NCBI GenBank assembly: GCA_030710605.1
Contig: CP092875.1
Coordinates: 69,371,529 to 69,435,528 of the forward strand
DNA: 64,000 nt
DNA from: Cordylochernes scorpioides
Lineage: Eukaryota > Arthropoda > Arachnida > Pseudoscorpiones > Chernetidae
Direction: 5' to 3'
Under the pieces are notes generated by a model, which made no database searches, was not told where the DNA came from, and was given only the letters and a program-made list of their open reading frames with translations. Positions 41,494-51,379 of the stretch are shown here, piece by piece. Both the position numbers and the translations under genes were made by a program. How positions within the stretch are numbered: the first letter of the stretch is position 1; every line of letters begins with the position of its first letter.

Positions 41494-41976
41494 GTAAGAG
41501 ATTAAAGATTAACTTTTGTAAGAGAGGTTCGATGTTCTTTTCAAATATGTTGATGTTTTCTAAATTCTGATAGTATACCTTTTAGAATAGAACTGATATT
41601 TGTTTATTAAAATCTCCATTACACATATCATAATTCATAATTAAAACTTTTTTATTCAAAAATTCTAAGTTTTTGTCTCTCTGTTCCTTTGTTGAAAGTA
41701 ATTCCGAAATCAATAAATAATGGAAATATTTTTCAAATCATTGATAAAACAGAATAAAATGTCTTTACTAAACTCAAAAGGCAACAAACTAAATATTTGA
41801 AATTTTGAAATAATTTCAAGAGGCATATGATTTTTTTTAATAGAACAATTTTCTACTGAAATTATAAAAATAATGGAAGGGAATTCCACATCGGTGCTTT
41901 TATGGCTATAGTATTTTTTTTTTGAAATACCATTTCAAAGTGTTAGTCTTCACTATCAGTATAAAATCACAATATA

Positions 41977-42838
41977 CACGGTAGGATAAAAAAGTTCCCG
42001 AACTTTTACAAAATAAAATATAAAACAACTTTTGAAAAATGTAAAATCTATTTTACTGTAATGAACAAAGCCTAAACTATAATTTAATTTAGCAACGCCG
42101 AAAATGCGCATGCGTAGTTTTCATTTTAGGCATATTTTTATTGTAAGTATTTAGCTTGCGTCGGTTTCTGCAATGTCATCATTTGAGCAAAGGGCAAATA
42201 TTATTTTTTTTTGTACCAAAAAACCATCACTCGAATGGCACACACCAAGTTCTCCTAGGAAGAAGAAAGTTCGTCTTGACAAGTTCAAAGGAAAAGTAAT
42301 GCTTGTAGTGTTTTTCGATTATCAAGGGGACCTGTCTATTATGAATTTATTAAAAAGGGGGTTACTATTAATAAACAGGCATACAAAGAAATACTTGTGC
42401 GCCTTCGTGATGCGATAATAAGAAAAAGAAAACAACTCTTTAAATCAAAACAGTGGAAATTGCTACATGATAATGATCCTGTTCATAGAGCCATTGTTGT
42501 TCAAGACTATTTAGCCAAACACTCTGTATCTGTCTTGCCGCATCCTCCTTACTCTCCTGATATCGCCCCATGTGATTTCTTCTTCTTTCCAAAACTTAAA
42601 GTGACGTTAAAAGGGAGGCGCTTTTCATCGTCATCAGAAGTAATTAAAAATGCGTCGGTGGAGCTAAACAAGCTTAGAAAAATTGACTTTGAACTAGCAT
42701 TTCAACAGCTTTCAGCTTCACGCTGTAAAAAAATATGTTGATGGCTAAGGCTCCTATTTAAAAAATGATGTTTAAATTACTATACTAGGAATAAAAAATT
42801 AATTTAAAAAAGTTCGGAAACTTTTTGATCCTACCTTG
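41977..42838 (+). mobile_element. mariner element with both ends, internally deleted
   Basis: The termini CACGGTAGGATAAAAAAGTT and AACTTTTTGATCCTACCTTG are inverted and are flanked by TA on each side. Inside, transposase parts are readable: SLEWHTPSSPRKKKVRLDKF with FFDYQG (second Asp), WKLLHDNDPVHRAIVVQDYL and HPPYSPDIAPCDFFFFPKLK (third Asp). The N-terminal DNA-binding half and the first Asp are deleted, and a frameshift lies near 42400. It is non-autonomous, but its ends could still be mobilised. Confidence 0.85.
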
Positions 42839-43069
42839 TATATTGGTAATCCATGTTTTTTTTATACAGGTGAGTAGTGAAACCTACTTTTGTTGGGTCT
42901 CGTAGTTAGTAGTATTGTCAAGGTCTTCTCAATATATTTTTTTATTGTTTTCGGCAAAACCTGTATAGAGAATTGTATTCTAAGATTCATTTGACAAATG
43001 TGGGTTCTATTCTCATAGGTAAAAACTGTAGAGAGTATTGTATTCAGTTAACAAATGTGGGTGTTACAG

Positions 43070-43194
43070 TCGATCCATGTTCAGGTCATGCAGCCACCAT
43101 CACCCAGAATAACTCGGTGATTCAGAAATGGATCCAGAAACTGTCCAACACCGTCGTGAAATGCGGCTGGACAATCCGGACTCCAATTGGTCAT
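43070..43194 (+). CDS. CUB domain exon 1, serine protease copy B
   Basis: The exon enters in phase 1 after GTGTTACAG and leaves in phase 0 at CAT|GTAAGT. It encodes DPCSGHAATITQNNSVIQKW, then VVKCGWTIRTPIGH. The first two CUB cysteines and the C-x-W-x-I-x-T-P block are in place. With the next exon (46631-46847) it gives about 114 residues, the usual CUB length, and four cysteines. CUB domains mediate protein or carbohydrate binding in secreted proteases. The intron that follows contains the U6/MITE chimera and several repeats. Confidence 0.75.
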
Positions 43195-43275
43195 GTAAGT
43201 TTGACATTGACAACAACCATTGTGTGGCTCCAAAATTGAAGATCGTCAAATCTGAGAAATGCTAAACACATATTA

Positions 43276-43573
43276 GTACTCGCTTGTTTGGCGGTACATA
43301 TACACCTATCCCCCGATTTACACGGTAGATACGTTCCTGAGAAAAACGTGTAAATCGGGGGATAGGTGTACACAGAAATAAAAATAAAATGCATTGACAG
43401 GTTAAAATATGTAGTCAGCACAGAAGCTCGGTATTCCTCGTGAGATGTGTACACAGCGCATGTGTTCAATCACAGTAGCATTTAGTATAGTGCGATAAAA
43501 AAAAACTTATTTGGAAAACCGTGTAAAAGCGAAAACGTGTAAAACAAGTACCGTGTAAATCGGGGGATAGGTG

Positions 43574-43608
<35 letters not shown>

Positions 43609-43655
43609 GACCCCTGCGCAAGGATGATACGCAAAATCGTGAAGCGTTCCATATT
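43276..43655 (+). pseudogene. U6 snRNA pseudogene split by a MITE
   Basis: 43276-43302 matches the U6 5' stem-loop and AUAUA segment (GTACTCGCTTG...GGCGGTACATATA). 43576-43655 continues exactly with CTAAAATTGGAACGATACAG, AGAAGATTAGCATGACCCCT and GCGCAAGGATGATACGC, up to GAAGCGTTCCATATT. The interruption is 43303-43573. Taken together the U6 part is about 107 nt, the normal length. Against common U6 it has extra bases in the 5' loop, GGCCCC changed to GACCCC, and no T-run terminator, so it was probably a pseudogene before the insertion. Confidence 0.9.
43303..43573. mobile_element. 271-bp pogo-like MITE inside U6
   Basis: Termini CACCTATCCCCCGATTTACA and TGTAAATCGGGGGATAGGTG are inverted, and TA is duplicated on either side (43301-43302 and 43574-43575). 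A second inverted copy of the terminus lies inside at about 43348-43370, so the left 68 bases fold on themselves. No transposase is encoded. Confidence 0.85.
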
Positions 43656-43659
43656 AGCA

Positions 43660-46299
43660 TTTATCTATAATATAAGGTATTAACACGCTAACTATATATA
43701 TAAGAAATTAAGCATTAAAACATGAATTATCTCTTTTACAAATTAAACAAACTGCTACTGCTTTAAAGCGAAGTAAAATATATAATTAGAAAATAAAATT
43801 ACTATAAAGTATTAAATAATAATATAAACATAGCAATGCTATTATAATTGTTAGGGTTTGGATCATCATTTGTGAACCCTCCTAGCTGTTAGGCCAAATT
43901 TATCCACTAGACCGCTTCTTAGAGCTTTAATACTGTATTGGACGATTCTGCTTATATATGCTAGACTGAAAGGTGGATTCTTAGAAATGGTATTAAAGAA
44001 AACTGGATATAAACATTTAGAACAGAATAATTATTTAATATTATAAAGATATTTGCATTGAGCACTAAAATTATTATGAAAAACACTGAGGACAAGGCCA
44101 GTTAAGAATAACAAATTAATATTTATCTGAAAAATCTGCATGATGGATGAAAATATTTTCTTGGCATTGTGTCCACGGTCATCAGGGATAATGTATTCCA
44201 GATTTGAATTGATTACGCTGGTCGGCAACAATTTCCCCCAAGAAAACCTGGTGTTTCTACTGTAACTGTACTATATAGTGTAGCTGTGAACTCAAACATC
44301 TAATCAGAAATGATAATATAACACCATGGATTTTGCGGGGTAAACTTTTTAAGTATTGGGATAAAAACAGTAAAAAATATATAAATACAAACAATGCTAC
44401 ATAAACCATTTTGCATTACCTTGGTTTCTACATTACACTGGTTAACCAAAAAACTATTTTTCTTTGTTAAAAAAAAACAGCACTTTATCTTAATATATTT
44501 ATTGTTATGATTGCAAATACAACACCATTAGTGTTTTATATCACGCAAGGTTTCTGAGAGCCATCTAATTGAAATTTGAAAATAATTTAATATACAGCAC
44601 TATATGAACGCATATACTTTGTTATATACTTTGTTTTGACACATCCCTCTTGAGTTTCCAGCAGTAGTCAGCAAGCCTACAGTGAATCCATTTACCTTGG
44701 TAACGTATCTCAAAGCTTGACGTATTAGCATGATTATGCTACTAGCTAACTGCGCACCAAGATTGTCGGGAAATAAATATATATGTTAATGCAGGAAATA
44801 TATCTTGTGAGAGACATGTTACATCCCAGTGTTTGTAAGAAAGTTAATTTACGGAATCACTGTAGTTTTCGGATTTAAGAATTCCCAAAAAAAAAAGGTC
44901 TTTCCAATGTTTCTAAAACAATGATATGTTGATGATTCGAATTCATTCAAGCTATTTTCGAAATTCCCATATATTCTGCAGTAATTCTTGAAACTGCCCT
45001 CAAACAAAAAATGCCTTCTTTAATTTTCGTACCACTTATGTCAAGGGATTTTCCTTCATATAGTCAAATTCAGCAGCACTTGGATTCATTGTCTTGGGAA
45101 AGTTCTTCATTGATCCCATTATATATGTAATAACGGTATAAGTATATGTTTAAAGATTTGACCGTCGAAAAGGTGCAATAATTTTGAGTCCTGGAGTAAG
45201 AGTTTTATGGTTTAGCCCGTTCATTTTTATATAATTCCTTTCCTTGTCTCTACTATCCAATTTACAAAAACAACGATATTTTGTATACCCAAGCTGTATA
45301 CCAAGCAAGAGAGTAACTACTTTCAAGTCACCACAGATTTTCCATCTGTATCTGTCCTACTCTACCTTTTTAAAAATGAGTTTCATGCTTTCTTAAATAT
45401 ATTTTATGTTGAATGCTTGTGCTATTGGCATCGATGAGAGCTCATGATTGTTGTGAATGAGCGCAGTTTCCAAATTAACTATAGAGGAATAAATAAATAA
45501 ACGCCACTCTTCTTCATTATGATCATGTCCAAGCGCATTCATTAGACTAACAACATCTTTGCAGTACACTGTCATTTAAAAAATAATTCTTGAAACTCAG
45601 CTTGTCTTTTGCGATAAAAGCATAAGTTTGTGTATTTATGCAGCAGATTAAACTTTTAACTTAGAAACTCTTTACTCTGTTTTTTTGGATAAATACAAAT
45701 CACGTACGAGGTCATTTAATTTTTGTTTAGTTAATAAATGAAGTTCGGATGAAACATGTGCTTTTAAATTTTGTTTTCCGACTTTTGCTATAACACCTTT
45801 ATAAAGGTTGGCGTTCAGCCAACTGAAATATTGGTAAAATAAATAATATTTTGATTCAATACTTTTTATTCAAAGACTAGATTCCGTGCCACACATAAGA
45901 GTCAAAAAGAAATATACAAATTTGTTCATTGCCGGCCACTCTGACTACCCAATAGGACTGAGTAAGTGTTCAAAGTTTATACTTCTATGTGGTCTGGAAG
46001 CATATTAATATTGAAATACAAAATTTGAAAGCCAATTTAGAAATTTATCCGTTCCAGGCCACCCTGACGAACCAGATATCTGAAAATTTTTCAACTTGCA
46101 TTGTCATCGGGCTCTAAAAAACCTACAAAATTTCAGATTATTATGTGGACTAAAAGTATATTGAAAATTGTTACAAGATTTTTGGATAGACAGACGCATG
46201 GACAGATAGACATGGAAGCAAGTTAAATAAAATATTTTAATGACTTAACCTGATCTTTTCAAGCCACAATAATCTCTGTACGAGATTCAACTGTTTATC
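43660..46299. other. Intron-like DNA of copy B with repeat fragments
   Basis: 43860-44050 matches the interior of the foldback element 61437-61783 (GACCGCTTCTTAGAGCTTTA and TACTGTATTGGACGATTC). 45783-45870 carries a single hammerhead-like arm (AAAGGTTGGCGTTCAGCCAA, then GAAATATTGG and AATAAA). The remainder is AT-rich without recognisable exons. Confidence 0.5.
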
Positions 46300-46575
46300 T
46301 TCTTCTTTCTTATCTCCACACTGGGTGAAGTAGAATGCGTCTTCCTTTGTCATCAAGACTGGGAGCACTACTCAGTGGCAGGCCGACTTAGCTCCAAAAG
46401 AAATGGCCGCCTCTGACATGAGTAACAGACGCCATGTGCAGCCACTCCTAACATGGAGTACAAACGCTGCTCATCCTGTATCCCTGGATTAGGAGCCCTT
46501 ACAGGGTACTATCAGCCGGGCCAGCTGAGCCCAGGTTTTTTACAGAGCTTGTTACTGCTCCCCCTCCTCCTTTTA
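46300..46575 (+). repeat. Dispersed SINE-like repeat R1 (copy)
   Basis: It covers GTGAAGTAGAATGCGTCTTC to TTACTGCTCCCCCTCCTCCT. It stops 55 bases before the acceptor of the second CUB exon. Confidence 0.7.
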
Positions 46576-46630
46576 CAAATGTTTATTGAATGTGTAAACC
46601 AAGATTTAGTCAGATGTTTGTGTGTTCCAG

Positions 46631-46847
46631 ACCCTACGTCTCAAAATGCATTTCAGGCTAGGAGGCCTCCTGCGATGTTTGGGCAACCTCTTGGTTCTGA
46701 CTTCTGACTCAGTACAAATTAATTGCGCATGTGACAAGAAGAAGTCAAAGATTCTTTTCTTCAAATCGAACGTCCACATCAAGTTAGATATGGAAGGAGA
46801 TCGTCTCGGCGAAGGCTTTAGGGCCATTGTGACTTTCATTCCACCAA
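46631..46847 (+). CDS. CUB domain exon 2, serine protease copy B
   Basis: The exon starts after TGTGTTCCAG in phase 0 and ends CCACCAA|GTAAGT in phase 1, 217 nt. It encodes the second half of the CUB fold, with RCLGNLLVLTSDSVQINCAC (two cysteines) and ILFFKSNVHIKLDMEGDRLG ending EGFRAIVTFIPP. The GFRA(I/R)-x-(F/Y) strand is the usual CUB terminus. The phase-1 end joins in frame to the LDLa exon at 48451, giving PPKPC across the junction. Confidence 0.8.
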
Positions 46848-46982
46848 GTAAGTTCCTTCATATCTACTGATAGTTTTACATGGCATTGTAACATGTTCCT
46901 TCATATCACGTTCAATCATAGCAACGAGCGCCGAAATCTATTAAAAACGATTATTGATAGTAATACAATTTTTGACTAAAAT

Positions 46983-47165
46983 AAACTCTTCGAGTTAAAA
47001 TAGAAAAATAAAACGGAGATTGAAGAGGAGTTTCTTGTGCGAATTTTATTAGCACAATTAGCAATTTTATTGATCGTAAAGCTTGTAGAAGGACGCATGC
47101 GTCCAAAAGCTTGCTAATAAATTTAGCACAAGATAGTCCTCTTCAATCTCCGTTTTATTTTTCTA
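46983..47165. repeat. Foldback repeat with hammerhead-like arm
   Basis: Outer arms AAAATAAAACGGAGATTGAA and TTCAATCTCCGTTTTATTTT enclose CTTGTAGAAGGACGCATGCG, TCCAAAAGCTTGC and TAATAAATT. It has the same hairpin, (G/A)AAA, palindrome, AATAAA order as 2650-2740, with another core sequence. Confidence 0.5.
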
Positions 47166-48449
47166 ATACAATTTGTTGTATAAATATTAATTAATTGTTA
47201 CCACAGAGTGTTTGTAAGCTCACAGGTAAATAGGCACTAACCGAAAAAAAGTTCCTTTGTTTAATATTAGTTTCCTTTTTATATTTTGTTCTCTCTCTTG
47301 TAAATCAATAAATATAATGTTTGGTTAATATTCTTGGAATCAGTTTCATTACAAATTCTAAGCAAAGTCAACACAATTTGTTATTTATTTGAAAACAAAC
47401 GATTGATAAATATAAAATAAAGCTAGGAAAGTAACAACATCGGTATTCTCTGAAAACATCACCATTTGTCGACCAAAGATAGAATAAGGAGATGGAATTG
47501 TTACAAATTCTTTTAGAAGGGACACTAAGAAAGTTATTACTCACTACTAGGGTTTGTATTTTTTATCCCAACTCTAATTAATAAAGTTGACTAAAAATGT
47601 TCTAATGCCCCCCCCCCCCCCCGATTCTTGCAAAAGTCCAACCCCACCAGCAAGTGCAAGTAACCAAACAGGGCTATGACACATTTGTAAGTGAAAAATC
47701 GAACTGCTTTTCACATGTGTAAACATGTGGTGCACTTACAGTAAAAGTAGTCGCCTACTTCTACCCACCATAAATATCATGGCCTGTACCACGTGTACTA
47801 GGGATAAGCAAAAAAGAAAAACGTATCTAGGTTCTAAACTGCGTTATTTATATCAGTTAGAGCTAATGCTATACATGGTTGAGAGATAACGGCATTTTCG
47901 GTATGTTTAGGTGTTGACACCTTATTTACCATCATGAAAATTAAAGTATGTCACCGATTCTATCGAATCGCAAATCTTCAAATCCGTTATCTTCAAACGT
48001 CCATTCACTAATTTTGGAAAAAGCACTTTAAAATTTGTTCTCTGTGATACCTTCTAGCGCCATCTTAACCAGTAATTTTACGTCCTCGACATCGGAAAAT
48101 GTTACACATTGATTAAAATATTGCTATTTACAGTTATATTGACAGCAGACAAGGCCATGTAATCTTGTCAGAAAGTTTTCAAGTAGTTCAATGAACTATC
48201 ACAATAAATTTGAATAAAATGCGCCGAAATTTCACTGTCACATTTCTCGATGAATTCTTAGCGAACCTCTTATTCAAAGTAGTTCAACCACTTTGCGAAA
48301 TTCCTCATATAAATCTTTCCACAAAGAATATATGAAAATAAACATATTATATATAATCTAAAAACCTAAAAGGTGTTTTTTTATTATACACTTGTATTAT
48401 AGTTTGATATGGATTGTGGAGATGAAGGTTCAATTGTTCTTGTGCTGCA
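47166..48449. other. Intron DNA of copy B
   Basis: 47670-47830 is the inverted copy of the repeat at 2000-2110, and 47607-47622 is a poly-C run. Nothing else was recognised. Confidence 0.5.
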
Positions 48450-48450
48450 G

Positions 48451-48558
48451 AGCCTTGTACCCAGTTTCTATGTGAAAACGGCCGATGTGTGCCATGGAGT
48501 AAGCGCTGCGACATGCACGACGACTGCAAGGATGGCTCAGATGAGAAAAACTGTCCTC
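48451..48558 (+). CDS. LDL-receptor class A exon, serine protease copy B
   Basis: The exon lies between TGTGCTGCAG and C|GTAAGT, phase 1 to phase 1, 108 nt. It encodes a complete LDLa module with six cysteines: [20 protein letters not shown], then [14 protein letters not shown]. The calcium-binding acidic residues (D, D, D, E of [13 protein letters not shown]) are all present. Symmetric phase-1 modules like this are easily shuffled between proteases. Its end joins in frame to the exon at 61143, after a 12.6-kb intron filled with retroelements. Confidence 0.9.
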
Positions 48559-48732
48559 GTAAGTCTTCTGGAATTCTGGTAGCTGGGACCTGATGGTATC
48601 CGACTGTCATCTAACAAATATTTCTTCAGATGATATCAAACCACAATCCCAGATTTTTGACCTCTCCCTAATCTTAAAACTGCATTCTAATTTTTACCAC
48701 TTTGCATATTATCCTTTTTTTTAAATTGAAAA

Positions 48733-48960
48733 GGAATATATTGGATCAAAATATCATTTATTTTACCAATATTTCAGTTGGCTGAACGCCAACCTTTATC
48801 AAGGTGTTATAACATATTTAATGTGTGTCAACAACAAACTCAGCGCCACATAATGTTGTTGACACACATTAAATATGTTATAACACCTTGATAAAGGTTG
48901 GCGTTCAGCCAAATGAAATATTGGTAAAATAAATGATATTTTGATCCAATATATGCCTTT
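48733..48960. repeat. Palindromic pair of hammerhead-like motifs
   Basis: The right arm reads AACACCTTGATAAAGGTTGG, CGTTCAGCCAA, ATGAAATATTGG and AAAATAAATG. The left arm is its near-exact complement over about 100 bases, including TGTTGACACACATTAAATAT near the centre. TTGGC and GCCAA form the stem-II equivalent. A single arm lies at 45783-45870. Confidence 0.7.
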
Positions 48961-50210
48961 TTAATTAAAGATTTATTTATGGATTGCTCTATTTTCAAAA
49001 ATATTATCCTTTGTAAAGAGTTCGTGCGAATTAATTGTCTTTCATTCCTATTTCAGATATTGAATTGAGCTGAGAACCATTGCAATCATTTACCTATAAG
49101 CCATTAATAAAAACATACATATAGATACCACTTCTGTATCAAAATTTAACGAGATTACATTTTTGAATAAATAATCAATATTGCATAAAAGTCGATGGAC
49201 GAGTGGGTAACACCCTCGATTCCCGACAGTCATGAACCGGGATTGAATCCCGCGTTAATATATTTTTTTAATATGTGAATAAACTTCACATATTATTCAC
49301 TGTTTCAATTATCATGAACTAGGTTGCTCTTGTTGAGCGGTTCCTATGATATGATTTTGAACCGGAATCAATATTGCACAAGAAACTTAGCCCTGGAAGC
49401 TTTATTCATTTTATAAAAAAATCAATATCAATATATCTTTAGATATTTAAAGTTTTTAAATAATTTATTTAATATATATAAAATTTGATTGAAAGAATAA
49501 TTTTAATAGAGTAGGATAGACTTCGTTTGATCAATTTGTTCGTCCTATGTAGATATAATAAATAATGTTAAAATATGTGCAGTTGAACCTTTGATAAAGA
49601 TTATCCTGTACTCACAAGCCAGAGAGTGATTATTTGATGGAGATTAGTTATAATACAATACCCATAAACATCTATATAAGCACACATATGTAAACATTCA
49701 TACATATACAGTCACACTTAGATATTAACACAAACACATATATACATTAACAAACACGCATTCATACATTTGTAAGCATAAATACATAAATATATAAGGG
49801 CACATTTACATACATTTGCAGATATATATGTTATGAATATTTTGTGTGTTGTGGTTAGATAAGGCTTGATAAGACAAAGGATCGATAAGATAAAGGGTTG
49901 AGGTGCAGTCGTGATAAAAAAAAAGATAATTATTTACCGTCAAGGAGCTTTTATTTCAATTACTTGAGGAAATATTACACATTAGTTAGTTTTCACATTA
50001 TATAGAATTTATAAGTTAATCCTATATTAGTGATTTAAAATGATTGATTGGTTAACTACGCATATTTACAACTAAACTGAAAGTCTTTTTAAAAACGATG
50101 ATAACAAAAATAAAAATATCAATGAATAAAATAAAATATATATTTTTTAAAATATAGAAATATTGGAGTTTTTAGATTATATAATATTTCTAGATTATAA
50201 TATATATATA
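48961..50210. other. Intron DNA of copy B, AT-rich
   Basis: It contains a tRNA-like sequence (49191-49258), a fragment of the 2650-2740 family (49374-49415) and an ACATAT-rich low-complexity stretch (49665-49830). No exon was seen. Confidence 0.5.
49191..49258 (+). pseudogene. tRNA-like sequence
   Basis: GGACGAGTGGGTAACA resembles an A box and ACCGGGATTGAATCCCG resembles a T-arm with B box. The anticodon stem and the acceptor do not pair well. It is probably a tRNA-derived fragment of the Ser/Leu type or a SINE head. Confidence 0.35.
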
Positions 50211-51166
50211 TGTAATAAGATGAGAATTCCAGTAGCTTTTGTAGAGATCCTGTCGACTACTGAAATAATGTTGAAGTCCTGGTAGCTCTTGTTGTACTGT
50301 GTTGACCAAGAGGAACAGTCAGGATGTAGAGTTTTCCAGTACCTCTCTGCACCTTGGAAGACCTTTAAAAGTTCTCACAAAATACAGGCAGTCGTGGTCG
50401 AGGCAGAGTGGAAAAGCTTGGGGATATCCACACAAAAAACGAAGACACAGTTGCACTAAGAAAGTTCCGTAACAGATAAAAGTTGAGCTAGTAAGGCAAG
50501 ATGGAGATAGACGAGTTATTCCTAACTACATGTTGGATGAGATCGACATAACATACGACATACGACCGACGCGGCCTGCACTAAGGGTGAACTAAACTAA
50601 ACTGAACTGAGCTGTCAAGTCCCTGTAAAAGTGATGTATTTTAGGTTAAAAGACGGAGGGGGGACCTTATGTGACAGGGGCGTTTGAGAAAGGGCGCCTT
50701 TACCTGTCCAGGTGTGAGAGGGGTCTCTGCATTCCACCACATGTGACAGTGTGGGTGGCCTGTCGTGGGAACTGTGAATCTACCTGATTTATGACTTCCA
50801 TCTTTAGACTCTGTTGTTTTGGCAATACTATATGTTCGATCTCTGCCCTAGCTCAACTCTTAAATCTATTACAGATTTTATTTATTTATCCACTTTGTAC
50901 AAATTACATTACATAGGGCGATGCGATGACACAGATTAATCATGCGCATAATTATTTATAGATGTGTCTCTATATACAACATGACAATCTTATTATAAGT
51001 TATATACACAGTATGGGGTTGTTGGTTTAAATTACCATAGATGGGCCCCGGGAGTAAAAGGGTTTATCCGGGTTTAGGCGGGTAAAGCCTCTCTAACACA
51101 GGTAAGTAATTAAAATTTCTTTTAATTAATTTAAACTGTGAGGGTTAAAAAGGGCTATAACAAGAT

Positions 51167-51366
51167 TGCAACATCTTCGTACACATTTATTTTTAGCAAA
51201 TCTTTATTGTCTTAGTAAAGTCTGATACAGCCTTTTATTGTTTATTTTCGAAACGCCAAAAAGTGACAAAAACAAATCAAAAAGGGATGATGATAACCTG
51301 CGTCTTGCAGATTAACATTTTCATAGAAACATATATATATACATATTTATTGCTAGCTATATATCA
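51167..51366 (-). repeat. 3' LTR of the intact Gypsy element
   Basis: 200 bp, identical by eye to the LTR at 55518-55717. It begins (minus strand) TGATATATAGCTAGCAATAA and ends GTACGAAGATGTTGCA. Confidence 0.95.
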
Positions 51367-51379
51367 CCATCTTCTCTCT

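Noticed and set aside
43110-43252. A second frame through the CUB exon and its donor (ending CKFDIDNNHCVAPKLKI)
   Set aside because: It also looks protein-like, but the CUB frame has the correct cysteines and C-x-W-x-I block. Its exon border at GTAAGT also matches the phase of the next CUB exon.
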